From: RHLJ01 sp048058975
GTDB taxonomy: Bacteria > Bacteroidota > Rhodothermia > Balneolales > Balneolaceae
NCBI GenBank assembly: GCA_048058975.1
Contig: JBLLNP010000002.1
Location: 62,001-126,000, forward strand
Length of the DNA stretch: 64,000 bases
Direction: 5' to 3'
The notes beneath the pieces are model-generated. The model saw only the letters and a program-made list of their open reading frames with translations. It had not been told where the DNA came from and made no database searches. The stretch's first letter is position 1. The number at the start of each line of letters is the position of its first letter. Both the position numbers and the translations under genes were made by a program. Positions 16,587-24,589 of the stretch are shown in pieces.

Positions 16587-16990
16587 GTCATCCCGCACCT
16601 GTCTGCCGATAGGCAGACTTGATGCGGGATCTGTAAGGAATAGTATTTCTTATGATCTTACTATATATGAGCAAAGCTTATGTATATATAATGAGTAATA
16701 TTCCCCGGTCAGTATTCTATACGGGGGTGACTTCTAATTTAGTAAGAAGGATCTGGGAACATAAAGAAGGTAAAGGCTCGAAGTTCACTTCGAAATATAA
16801 ACTTACAATTCTGCTTTATGCTGAGGAACATCAATCAATTTCAGAAGCAATTACAAGAGAAAAACTAGTAAAGAGGTGGAAAAGGGAATGGAAACTGGAT
16901 TTGATTAAATCAATAAATCCAGAATTGGTGGATTTATATCCTACACTCAGAGAGTAGCTAGTTCAGATCCCGCATCACGTGCGGGATGAC
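16587..16990. mobile_element. GIY-YIG inverted-repeat element 2
   Basis: A compact 404-bp unit. Its outer ends are exact inverted repeats: GTCATCCCGCAC at 16587-16598 and GTGCGGGATGAC at 16979-16990. Inner ends are also exact: GATGCGGGATCTG at 16621-16633 and CAGATCCCGCATC at 16964-16976. The left end carries a perfect hairpin GTCTGCC-GATA-GGCAGAC (16601-16618). The only gene inside is a GIY-YIG nuclease. A further solo GTCATCCCGCAC lies at 16547-16558. I infer a nuclease-encoding mobile repeat. Confidence 0.62.
16667..16957 (+). CDS. GIY-YIG single-domain endonuclease (second copy)
   Basis: A 96-residue stand-alone GIY-YIG nuclease: KAYVYIMSN (3-11), VFYTGVTSNLVRR (16-28) with the catalytic Arg near 27, and AITREKLVKRWKREWK with the metal-binding Glu near 65. 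It ends INPELVDLYPTL. I chose ATG 16667 (MSKAYVYIM), which matches the start and length of the 11112 gene; an upstream ATG at 16652 would add five residues. It shares TSKY and other blocks with its paralog but is clearly divergent, so the two are not a recent copy. The gene nearly fills the space between two inverted repeats. Function is unknown; a role in repeat spread is inference. Confidence 0.86.
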   Translation: MSKAYVYIMSNIPRSVFYTGVTSNLVRRIWEHKEGKGSKFTSKYKLTILLYAEEHQSISEAITREKLVKRWKREWKLDLIKSINPELVDLYPTLRE

Positions 16991-17021
16991 TTATATCATT
17001 TTAATAGAGTTGAAAGAAAGC

Positions 17022-17777
17022 TCAAACCCGCACTGAAATTCCTTTTTCGGCCATTTCAGATTTGAGATCAGAAATTTCAATTTCCTTAAAATGAAAGATG
17101 CTTGCCGCGAGTACGGCATCCGAATTAGCAATTTCAACAGCGTCGATGCAATGCTGAATGGTTCCTGCTCCACCACTGGCTATCACAGGGATTGAAACCA
17201 GATTGTTTACTTTTCCAAGAAGTTCCAGATCAAACCCGGCTTTGGTGCCGTCCCGATCCATGCTGGTAAGTAGAATTTCACCTGCTCCCCGTTGCTCTAC
17301 CTCTTGCATCCATTCGATGGCATCCAGTCCGGTGTCTTCGGTGCCACCTTTCACAAACACATTCCAGGAATCACCTGTTTTTTTTGCATCTACTGCGGCA
17401 ACAATAGCCTGAGCACCGAAAGCCTCAGAAGCCCGGTTGATTAAACTCGGGTCTCGAACAATACTGCTATTCAGAGAAACTTTATCGGCCCCGGCTTTTA
17501 GAAGTTCCTCAATCTCATCCACGGTTTTTATGCCGCCACCTACTGTAAATGGGATATTGATATGCTTTGCGATTCGGGTGACCAGCTCGACAAGAGTTTT
17601 GCGTTTTTCGAGAGTGGCGGTAATGTCCAGAAATACCAGTTCATCGGCTCCTTCTTCCGAATAACGCTGCGCCAGTTCTACAGGATCTCCGGCATCTCTT
17701 AGTTCCAAAAAGTTGACTCCCTTTACAGTTCGTCCATCTTTGATATCCAGGCAGGGGATGATTCTTTTTGTGAGCAT
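17022..17777 (-). CDS. hisF: Imidazole glycerol phosphate synthase subunit HisF
   Basis: A 251-residue (beta/alpha)8 cyclase subunit. With ammonia supplied by HisH it converts PRFAR to imidazole glycerol phosphate and AICAR (histidine pathway). The catalytic aspartates are D11 in IIPCLDIKDGR and D130 in AIVAAVDAKK. Phosphate-binding blocks are FTVGGGIKT and PVIASGGAGT. I took ATG at 17777 (MLTKRIIPCLDI), the universal HisF start, rather than an upstream in-frame ATG at 17825. No hisH or hisA is next to it, so the pathway genes are scattered; hisE lies beyond gltB. Downstream lies the GIY-YIG repeat element. Confidence 0.95.
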   Translation of the reverse strand: MLTKRIIPCLDIKDGRTVKGVNFLELRDAGDPVELAQRYSEEGADELVFLDITATLEKRKTLVELVTRIAKHINIPFTVGGGIKTVDEIEELLKAGADKVSLNSSIVRDPSLINRASEAFGAQAIVAAVDAKKTGDSWNVFVKGGTEDTGLDAIEWMQEVEQRGAGEILLTSMDRDGTKAGFDLELLGKVNNLVSIPVIASGGAGTIQHCIDAVEIANSDAVLAASIFHFKEIEISDLKSEMAEKGISVRV

Positions 17778-17897
17778 AGTTTGATGCGTAGTGAGATTAA
17801 CAGTTCGAAGACACAAAGTTAACACTTCTTTTACACTGTTTTGTTGAAAGGATGGTATTGTTATCGTGGATTCGAGAAATGAGCTTGAACTTTTTTA

Positions 17898-18019
17898 GAG
17901 TCATTCCCGTGAAAACGGGAATCCCGAGTTATGGTTGGAGTTCATAATTATATTTCTAAATAGGTTCAGATTCCGGGCATGCATCTGCCTGCAAACAAAG
18001 GCAGGCCGCGGAATGACTC
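17898..18019. repeat. Gene-less inverted-repeat element, 122 bp
   Basis: The ends GAGTCATTCC (17898-17907) and GGAATGACTC (18010-18019) are exact inverted repeats. Inside are a hairpin ATTCCCGT-GAAA-ACGGGAAT (17903-17922) and a CTGCCT/AGGCAG stem near 17987-18005. The GTCATTCC ends resemble the ends of the GIY-YIG elements, but no gene is present, as in a non-autonomous (MITE-like) relative. Confidence 0.6.
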
Positions 18020-18062
18020 TTATATTTTGAAACCAGTTTTCGTTAGTAAAAATGATACAATA

Positions 18063-18902
18063 ATGAATTACGAAATCACATCACTGGAAGGATCGGGAAA
18101 AGATATCATCCATAGGGTAGTTCGCGCATCTTGCTCACAATTACTTATTCCACCAAAATTAGAAGGCACGGAGTTAGTAATTCCAGAACCTCCATCGAAT
18201 AACAAATACATTGGATTATTTTCGAGTGGAACAACCAGTAGTCCAACTTGTATCTGGAATAGTTTCGAAAACCTTCAAAAAAATGCGAAATACTCTGCTA
18301 ACGCTTTTGAGATTGAGTCTCATCATGTCTTACTAATGATGGCTATGCCCTGGCATGTAGCAGGCTTTTCCTGGATGTTGATGGCTGAGTTAATAGATTG
18401 TGATTACTTTTTCATAACCACGCAGAAGGGAGAGCATGATCTTTGGATTAAAACAGTACAGGATATTGAGCCTGATTATTTACTTACCGTTCCGTCGGTA
18501 CTTCGTGCACTGTACGACGAAGACTGGTTCGTTGCCAATGTGGTGTATGGAGGTTATCCTATTAAATTCGAAGAATACAGCAAACTGTCTCCTCATTGTA
18601 CTCAAATGTACCAGGGCTATGGACAAACAGAAGCAGGAGGATTGATTTCTGCTTATAAAAGAAGAAGCACGACCCTTCCTTTTGAAATGGAAAACTTCTG
18701 TTGCGGCAATCCCATTGAAGGAGTGTCCCTGTTTTGTGAAGGAATCAGAGAAGATTCTGAGCCCATTCTTATTACTTCTGAAACCGCCTTTAAGAGTGAG
18801 CAATACGATTCCGGTGATGTAGGTTTTAAAGACGAGAGGGGGCGAATCTACATCCTCGGTCGGAAGCTAGAGGTTAAAGATACTTCTGGTGATAAGTACT
18901 GA
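18063..18902 (+). CDS. Minimal AMP-dependent acyl-CoA synthetase-like ligase
   Basis: A 279-residue protein of the acyl-adenylate-forming family. The ATP-binding loop is GLFSSGTTSSPT (51-62), the aromatic/Thr-Glu motif is YQGYGQTEAGG (about 183-193), and the ribose-binding Asp is in YDSGDVGF (about 248). The protein stops about 20 residues after GRIYILGRK, so the mobile C-terminal lid with its catalytic Lys is missing, and the N-terminus is short compared with MenE (350-490 residues). I chose ATG 18063 because the upstream frame runs through the repeat element at 17898-18019. It may catalyse only adenylation, or act with a separate lid protein. It could also be a truncated MenE-like gene; the frame is intact. 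Confidence 0.7.
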   Translation: MNYEITSLEGSGKDIIHRVVRASCSQLLIPPKLEGTELVIPEPPSNNKYIGLFSSGTTSSPTCIWNSFENLQKNAKYSANAFEIESHHVLLMMAMPWHVAGFSWMLMAELIDCDYFFITTQKGEHDLWIKTVQDIEPDYLLTVPSVLRALYDEDWFVANVVYGGYPIKFEEYSKLSPHCTQMYQGYGQTEAGGLISAYKRRSTTLPFEMENFCCGNPIEGVSLFCEGIREDSEPILITSETAFKSEQYDSGDVGFKDERGRIYILGRKLEVKDTSGDKY

Positions 18903-18944
18903 ATTGATCATGACTTTGAATCTTACCACGTTTTAGTACTATTC

Positions 18945-18972
18945 ATAAAGCCGGAAATATTTCCGGCTTTAT
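18945..18972. terminator. Bidirectional terminator (perfect 28-bp palindrome)
   Basis: Bases 18945-18958 and 18959-18972 are exact reverse complements, with a GCCGG/CCGGC core and T-rich outer ends on both strands. It lies between the convergent ligase and VWA-protein genes and can serve both. Confidence 0.8.
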
Positions 18973-18995
18973 TATGCCTTGACCTACAAGTCTTA

Positions 18996-21590
18996 TCATT
19001 TGATCAAAGTCATCCTTTGGGTCAGAGTCCGATCACCAGACTGAAGTGTATAGAAATATACTCCGCTGGATAAGGCAGAGCCATTAAAAAAGATAGTATA
19101 ATTTCCCGCAACCTGAGGTTCATCGACCAAAATGGAAACTAATTGGCCCAAAATATTTCGCACTTCCAGTCTAACGTTCCCGGTTACTGGTAAACTATAT
19201 TGAATGCTTGTAGCAGGGTTAAATGGATTCGGGTAATTTTGAAAAAGTTCAAAAGTTATCGGATGTTCAATGTTTTCTTCTAAAGAAGTGGCCACATTTG
19301 CAGCTATAGGTATTTTCTTTATGTAGGAATTCCCGATATCTCTGACGATAACAGTATCCGTTCCGTCTAACTGAATATCTGCCTCGAAGCTTAGATACGC
19401 CAGACTGCTATCCTGTTCTAGTACTCGCAGTGTTAGCCCTGGGTTGGAAGGAGAGCTTAGCTCGAACCTATGATTAATTGGAAAAATGGGAAGTAAAGTG
19501 TTGGCTTCAAGGAGCAAGCTGTCACCAGGCATGGGTTCAATAAGAGTAAGTCCGTCGGTATCATACACAGAGCGGTTCACATATACTCCGGGAATAATAT
19601 CCGAAAAATTAGCACTGTTATAGCTCAGCTCAAGAATGTTGGAGAATAGCCCGGCATCCCGGCTAGTTGTATTGTAGTTATACAAACCCAGAAACTCTAA
19701 AGTGAATACCCTGTTTTGATCTCCCCTCTTGGGAGAAGCATAACTGAACCACATCATATTTTTTGCATCTTCATTTAGCCTTTTAGTGATGACATTGATG
19801 CCGTTGAGGAGTTCCCCAAAGTTCGAAAAACGAAAGTTTCCTCCGTTACCGAATTCCTGAATCACTGCTGAACTGTTTCCAATCTTTATAGTGATTATCT
19901 GTTTGTCACCACGGGCGTTAAGCACGTCTTGAGAAGTATTAGTCCCCTGAGTATCCTCTCCATCCGTAATTACGATCATGGATCCAAGCTCGAGCCCGGT
20001 TTCGGAATATGTATTATCCCAGCGCCCGAGACCAGTAATTATGCTTCCGTGTAGGTTGGTGGTGGTTCCGCCTAGTGTAATATTGTTCACAGCCTGAACG
20101 AGCAATTGTTTGTCTGAGGTGTAATCCACCAGTAGTTGGGAGGATCCTGAAAAGGAATAAAGTGCGATTTCCAGATCTTCCGGAAGGCTTTGAATGATCT
20201 CCACAGCCGACTGCCTTAGTTGAGGCAGTTCAGTTCCAACTGAGAAACTATTATCGATCATAATCACCATTCGGAAATCTACGGGTACATTAGCCACTGG
20301 TTCAAAGGTAAAGAAAGACTCACTGGCGGAGATCAGCTGACCATCTTCTCTGGCCCTGGTAGCGATCAGAGAGGGATTCAGGTTATAGGAATTACCCAGA
20401 TAATCACGCATTAGGAACAGCCCGTTCACATAGGACGGCTCTGAAGAGAAAGCATACACGGGTTTTACATCAAAGGTGCCGATCCTGTAGTCTCTGCGAT
20501 TATTTATACCAGAACGGAAAAACAAATATGGATCTTCGTGATATACCAGTTTATCAGGATTGTAATCCCTGCCGGTATATACCCAGTTATTTTTTAAGGG
20601 GTCCCACACCACTTCCAGTCCGCCGTAGATATGAAGAGAATCCGTGATCAGATTAGGGAAGAAGTTGCTTCCTGGTGAATAGAGCTGATTCCCATTTCTG
20701 CCATAGGATGGGTGTGTGGATCGGATCTGAGCTTCGTCAATAAATGTTCCGGTAGTAAAGCCAGTATTCAGATCAATAAGCTCGATCCTGTTATTACCTG
20801 ATATTACATACAAAGTGTCATTAAGTACCTGAAAATCGGTAGCTGCGAAAGGAAGACCAGTAATAAGCTGATAATTCAGGGTCTCCATATTTATCTTCAA
20901 CAGGGAACTGGAAGATGCAGTCAGAATGGGTATATACCAAAACTCCTCGCTTCGTTTTGATCCATATGCTGGTTCAGGATAAAAAGGTAAGGCATCTCCA
21001 GTCACCATAGTATCAATCGGAATCAGGTTTCCATTACGATTTCGAAGCCTAACGATATCCTGATAAGATTGATTGAATTCAGAACGGTTCTGAAGTGCGA
21101 TGACAGTGCTGTCATCGTAGGTTTTAAATTCCGTATAGACGACTCGTCCTGGTGTATTTCCCCCTTTACAATAGAGCAGGCAAGAACGCTCTGTATCGGG
21201 TTCATCCGGCAGCCCAACCAGTGTTTCCCCATCTACAACGAATACAGTGTCCATGATGAATACATGGGGTGGGAGGTATGTGAATAAGGTACCAAGACCG
21301 TGAGTATCGGTGTACAGGACAGCGGAATCGGTTACTGAAAGCCGGAAGTCGAAGGAATCATCGAATTCTTTTCTAAACAGATAAACGAGACCCACCTGTT
21401 TGTCAATGGAAGAGTCGTAATTACGAGTTGCTCCGATCAGGATTTCTGCTTGCTGAGATTGCTCCAGCTGCCACATGATATCTATTTCAGATGGATATGA
21501 AATAGTAGGATAAATTCCTTGAGCACTCACTGTACCGGAAAATAAAAATAAGACCAGTACAGACCACAGAACAAGAAGATTTGGTTTCAT
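18996..21590 (-). CDS. Secreted VWA-domain protein with type IX sorting domain
   Basis: An 864-residue exported protein. A signal peptide ends at SGTVSAQG (about 24). Residues 25-430 look like a repetitive beta-rich region. A von Willebrand factor A domain follows (about 437-610) with the MIDAS DxSxS in MIDNSFSVG and downstream VITDGEDTQGTN. Residues 615-770 resemble a choice-of-anchor/beta-sandwich region. The last 80 residues, LFQNYPNPFNPATSIQYSLP to GDRTLTQRMTLIK, are the type A C-terminal sorting domain used by type IX secretion, so the protein should reach the cell surface or medium. VWA domains bind metal ions and protein ligands; adhesion or surface assembly is likely but unproven. It is monocistronic. 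Confidence 0.85.
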   Translation of the reverse strand: MKPNLLVLWSVLVLFLFSGTVSAQGIYPTISYPSEIDIMWQLEQSQQAEILIGATRNYDSSIDKQVGLVYLFRKEFDDSFDFRLSVTDSAVLYTDTHGLGTLFTYLPPHVFIMDTVFVVDGETLVGLPDEPDTERSCLLYCKGGNTPGRVVYTEFKTYDDSTVIALQNRSEFNQSYQDIVRLRNRNGNLIPIDTMVTGDALPFYPEPAYGSKRSEEFWYIPILTASSSSLLKINMETLNYQLITGLPFAATDFQVLNDTLYVISGNNRIELIDLNTGFTTGTFIDEAQIRSTHPSYGRNGNQLYSPGSNFFPNLITDSLHIYGGLEVVWDPLKNNWVYTGRDYNPDKLVYHEDPYLFFRSGINNRRDYRIGTFDVKPVYAFSSEPSYVNGLFLMRDYLGNSYNLNPSLIATRAREDGQLISASESFFTFEPVANVPVDFRMVIMIDNSFSVGTELPQLRQSAVEIIQSLPEDLEIALYSFSGSSQLLVDYTSDKQLLVQAVNNITLGGTTTNLHGSIITGLGRWDNTYSETGLELGSMIVITDGEDTQGTNTSQDVLNARGDKQIITIKIGNSSAVIQEFGNGGNFRFSNFGELLNGINVITKRLNEDAKNMMWFSYASPKRGDQNRVFTLEFLGLYNYNTTSRDAGLFSNILELSYNSANFSDIIPGVYVNRSVYDTDGLTLIEPMPGDSLLLEANTLLPIFPINHRFELSSPSNPGLTLRVLEQDSSLAYLSFEADIQLDGTDTVIVRDIGNSYIKKIPIAANVATSLEENIEHPITFELFQNYPNPFNPATSIQYSLPVTGNVRLEVRNILGQLVSILVDEPQVAGNYTIFFNGSALSSGVYFYTLQSGDRTLTQRMTLIK

Positions 21591-21734
21591 TAAGGAAGGC
21601 TTAAGTTAGAAACGAAGATATTACATTCGGGTGTCTCAATAAGCAATAGACCCAAAAAATTTTGTAAGTAAAATATGAGAGAGGTGCTCCGATCTTTTTC
21701 CGATAAAAAGCTTTTAAAAAGAGTGGAAAGGTCT

Positions 21735-21742
21735 TAACTTTG
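21735..21742 (+). promoter_or_regulatory. -7 box of the tRNA promoter
   Basis: TAACTTTG matches the Bacteroidota sigma-A -7 consensus TAnnTTTG and lies 16 nt before the tRNA. A clear -33 TTTG is not visible at the usual distance. Confidence 0.5.
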
Positions 21743-21758
21743 CAGCCTTGTCAAAAAT

Positions 21759-21832
21759 GGGCCCATAGCTCAGTTGGTTAGAGCAGTCGACTCATAATCG
21801 ATTGGTCGGGGGTTCAAGTCCCTCTGGGCCCA
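21759..21832 (+). tRNA. tRNA with CAT anticodon, probably tRNA-Ile2
   Basis: A 74-nt cloverleaf. The acceptor stem is GGGCCCA (21759-21765) with TGGGCCC (21825-21831) plus A. The D arm is GCTCAGTTGGTTAGAGC. The anticodon arm is GTCGA-CTCATAA-TCGAT with CAT at 21793-21795, and the T arm carries GGTTCAAGTCC. The GACTCATAATCG...TTGGTCG...GGTTCAAGTCC pattern resembles Ile2 tRNAs whose C34 is changed to lysidine, more than elongator or initiator Met tRNA. CCA is not encoded. Confidence 0.9.
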
Positions 21833-21836
21833 CTTT

Positions 21837-21874
21837 AAACCCTGTTAAGTCTTTGATTTAACAGGGTTTTTTAT
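21837..21874 (+). terminator. Terminator after the CAT tRNA
   Basis: AAACCCTGTTAA (21837-21848) pairs perfectly with TTAACAGGGTTT (21858-21869), then T residues. It begins 5 nt after the tRNA. Confidence 0.85.
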
Positions 21875-22065
21875 TTTATGGTGATCACATTAGTTAAATA
21901 ATGGAGATACTTAGTCCTGTTAAGTATAAATCATCTGATTGTATAGAACATTAAAGAAGCCCTAACACACGTATTATTTGGTTCGTTTTCACGAATCAGG
22001 TCTAACAAAGATAATCACAGAACTAAATTGTAATACAATTGAACAACCTTAAAACTAATTCCTTT

Positions 22066-23769
22066 ATGAAAACTAAGTTGATTCTTATTATTCTTTTGTT
22101 GGCCATATTTCCATTAATTGTAAAAGCACAATTCAGAAATACAAATCGCGATTATCATCCAAAATGGGATAAAACCGGGGAATCACTCATCTTTTATTCA
22201 TACCGCCCTTCAGATACGTCCCCTATTCCAGGCATTTTTGAGATTACAATCGACGGAAATAAAGAAAGAAGAATTAGCAATTTATCTGGTAGTCATCCCA
22301 GTATCTCACATGATGGAAGTATGATTGTTTATTCAGGCAGAGTAGAAGGGGGTATTAGTCGGCTTCATGTAATAGACAGGAAAACAGGTGAATTACTAAG
22401 AGTTATAGATCATGGAGATACCGAAAGGAGCGCCTATCATTCTACATGGACAAAAGACGGAAGGATTGTTTTTGATGTGGAGAATCAAAATGGATCTGTG
22501 ATTAAGATGGTGAATTTTGATGGATCAGAATTGATAACAATTATAGAAGAAATGAATGCTGGGTTGCCCTCACTTTATGATAATGATAAGAAGATCTTAT
22601 TTACGGTTAGACACGATGACGGTACCTCAGGAATTTACTCTTCAAACATTGAAGGAGACAATGTAACAGAAATTTTATGTGATGATAGCATGTATCTCTC
22701 TCATGAAGTTTCACCCGATTTAAAAACGCTATTATTTACAAACAATAGAACCGGAAATATTGAAATATACAGCAAAGATTTAGAAAGTGGAGTGGTTACA
22801 CAACTAACAATAAACGAAGTGGACGATTTTTTCCCACGATGGTCGCCGGACGGTAGAACGATAGCATTTGCTTCAGAAATATTTGGCTTTTCGGAAGTGC
22901 TTTTAATGGATGCTGATGGATCAAATGTTAGAAACGTTACCCGGAACTCGATTCAAAGTATAGCTCCTCAGTATATAGATAATGACAGTTTTGTTTTTCT
23001 TTCGTCTAGGTCCATGAAACCCGAGCTTTATCTTATACATAATCGTAACATAGAGCAGCTTACCAAATCAGAGGATGAAATTATTACTTCTTTAGAAGTG
23101 GAAGTTAATAGAAAAGAAGTTTATTACATATCAACATCTCAAGGTGAAAGCTATATTAATAAACTTAATCTGAGAACAAAGAAAGAAGAGGTACTATTAA
23201 CATTAAATTATGAAGTAATAAAGCTTGCGGTTTCCCCTGATGGAAACAAGCTAGTGTATGAGATGAAGTCAGGAAATTCATCAGATCTTTATTTCTACGA
23301 TTTTGAAACAGAGCAAGAAAAGCTTATCGCAAATTCAGAATTGAATGAAAGCAGTCCGGTCTACCACCCCGATGGAAAGAGCATCTACTATAATAAATAC
23401 GAAGATGGAAATTTCGACATCTATAAGTATGAAATAGTATCAGGAAGACATATTCAGGTTACAAACACCCCTGAACATGAAGTGTATCCTCGGATTTCTC
23501 CGGATGGGAAAAGCTTAGTTTATAATTCCGCAGGCAAGCAAGACTGGGATATATTTGTGGCAAATTTAGATGGTACTAATAAACAAGCAATTACCGAACT
23601 TGGAAATTATGAGCTTTTTCCAAGCTGGTCTCCAAATGGTAAAAAAATGATATTTCAGTCATCTGTTAACGGGAATATCGAAGTATATGAGATAGAAATA
23701 TCAACGCAGAATATAGTTCAATTGACCTCTTTAGGAGAAAGTGCACTAAAAGCGAGATTAGAACAATAG
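22066..23769 (+). CDS. Secreted TolB-like beta-propeller (PD40) protein
   Basis: A 567-residue exported protein made of WD40-like PD40 repeats. After the signal peptide (KTKLILIILLLAIFPLIVKAQ) repeated blocks of the form 'hPkWSPDGkkIaF.S...G..eIyvmd.dG.n...LT' run through the whole length, for example FFPRWSPDGRTIAFASEIFG, VYPRISPDGKSLVYNS and LFPSWSPNGKKMIFQS. These form one or two six-bladed propellers as in TolB and DPP IV N-domains. No peptidase or other catalytic domain follows. I took ATG 22066, which opens directly on the signal peptide; TTG 22039 is also in frame. It is probably a periplasmic interaction scaffold; the partner is unknown. The 190-bp leader (21875-22065) has no gene. 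Confidence 0.8.
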   Translation: MKTKLILIILLLAIFPLIVKAQFRNTNRDYHPKWDKTGESLIFYSYRPSDTSPIPGIFEITIDGNKERRISNLSGSHPSISHDGSMIVYSGRVEGGISRLHVIDRKTGELLRVIDHGDTERSAYHSTWTKDGRIVFDVENQNGSVIKMVNFDGSELITIIEEMNAGLPSLYDNDKKILFTVRHDDGTSGIYSSNIEGDNVTEILCDDSMYLSHEVSPDLKTLLFTNNRTGNIEIYSKDLESGVVTQLTINEVDDFFPRWSPDGRTIAFASEIFGFSEVLLMDADGSNVRNVTRNSIQSIAPQYIDNDSFVFLSSRSMKPELYLIHNRNIEQLTKSEDEIITSLEVEVNRKEVYYISTSQGESYINKLNLRTKKEEVLLTLNYEVIKLAVSPDGNKLVYEMKSGNSSDLYFYDFETEQEKLIANSELNESSPVYHPDGKSIYYNKYEDGNFDIYKYEIVSGRHIQVTNTPEHEVYPRISPDGKSLVYNSAGKQDWDIFVANLDGTNKQAITELGNYELFPSWSPNGKKMIFQSSVNGNIEVYEIEISTQNIVQLTSLGESALKARLEQ

Positions 23770-23851
23770 TCTCAACACAGTAAGAATATCTTTTTAAGTC
23801 TTTCTCATCGATGATTTCAGCAAGAATGGCTGTTTTCAATAAAAACTATTC

Positions 23852-23884
23852 AAAACCCAGTGCAGATAATGTATTGGGTTTTTT
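23852..23884. terminator. Bidirectional terminator
   Basis: AAAACCCA (23852-23859) pairs with TGGGTTTT (23875-23882). The T run on the plus strand and the A run on the left serve both convergent genes. The right arm touches the stop codon of the amidase gene. Confidence 0.6.
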
Positions 23885-24455
23885 ATTCCTGCTCCAACTC
23901 ACCCAAAAAGCTCTTCCAATCTTCAGTTCCTAGATATTCACTCAGCTTTTTGCCGGGGCAAAGGGTTTCTGCGTAATCTTTGTGGGTTTTAATTTTATTG
24001 GAGGGAACAGATTCCTGATCAGCTAAAAACTCAGTCACAATCTTAAGAGAGGAAATTTGTTCATCCCGTACTTCCTGCTCTTCGAAATTGCCAAGTACTA
24101 CAATCAACGCATGTCCGGTTGGGTCGTAGGTGGTATTGGTATCTCCGCGATATTCCAAAGGCCGGCCTTCAAAGATTCTTCCTTTTCGGTCTATAATGTA
24201 ATGATAGGGGACATCCATCCACTTGCGGTCACTTCGACTCCAGCTTTGCAGGTTTTTTAAATAGGTATAAGTGTTTTTATCGTCCTCAAAAATCTCCCCA
24301 CCATGATGAATGGTAATGTAAGAAATAGAGTGCCTGTGACTTTCAACCAATGAATCGGTGCTGCCCCATTCGGTGCGTTTAATCAGCCAATCCTGAGCCT
24401 GAAGACTACCAAGGCTAAAGACGAATATCAGAAGAAAAGAAAAAAGTGTTTTCAT
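23883..24455 (-). CDS. N-acetylmuramoyl-L-alanine amidase (Amidase_2/PGRP type)
   Basis: A 190-residue secreted peptidoglycan hydrolase that cleaves the bond between MurNAc and L-Ala. A signal peptide ends at SLGSLQAQ (about 21). The zinc ligands of the Amidase_2/PGRP fold are visible: H50 in ITIHHGG, H158 and C166 in KTHKDYAETLCPG. Between them are VPYHYIIDRKGRIFEGRP and GHALIVVLGNFEEQ, classic blocks of the family. Length fits a single-domain amidase without a cell-wall binding module. Likely periplasmic; it may serve cell-wall turnover or recycling. It is monocistronic and divergent from the transporter gene at 24590. Confidence 0.92.
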   Translation of the reverse strand: MKTLFSFLLIFVFSLGSLQAQDWLIKRTEWGSTDSLVESHRHSISYITIHHGGEIFEDDKNTYTYLKNLQSWSRSDRKWMDVPYHYIIDRKGRIFEGRPLEYRGDTNTTYDPTGHALIVVLGNFEEQEVRDEQISSLKIVTEFLADQESVPSNKIKTHKDYAETLCPGKKLSEYLGTEDWKSFLGELEQE

Positions 24456-24589
24456 AACGGAGGATAAGATAAAAGCTGCTTTAACGAAATGATTAATTCT
24501 CTAAGGATCAAGCAGCAATCAATCTCCCGAGAAAAAATTTCTCACCTTGTTGCTTTGGAGTACCCTTAGTATCATTGTGCCTCTTTTAA

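Noticed and set aside
16587..16990. Inverted repeats as simple terminators of neighbouring genes
   Set aside because: The repeats are nested, exact and placed at both ends of one gene, and they have no T tracts, so termination alone does not explain them.
21759..21832. CAT-anticodon tRNA as initiator or elongator Met
   Set aside because: The anticodon-arm context and T arm resemble Ile2; the acceptor stem is fully paired, unlike an initiator. Elongator Met remains possible and would be settled by a tRNA model scan.
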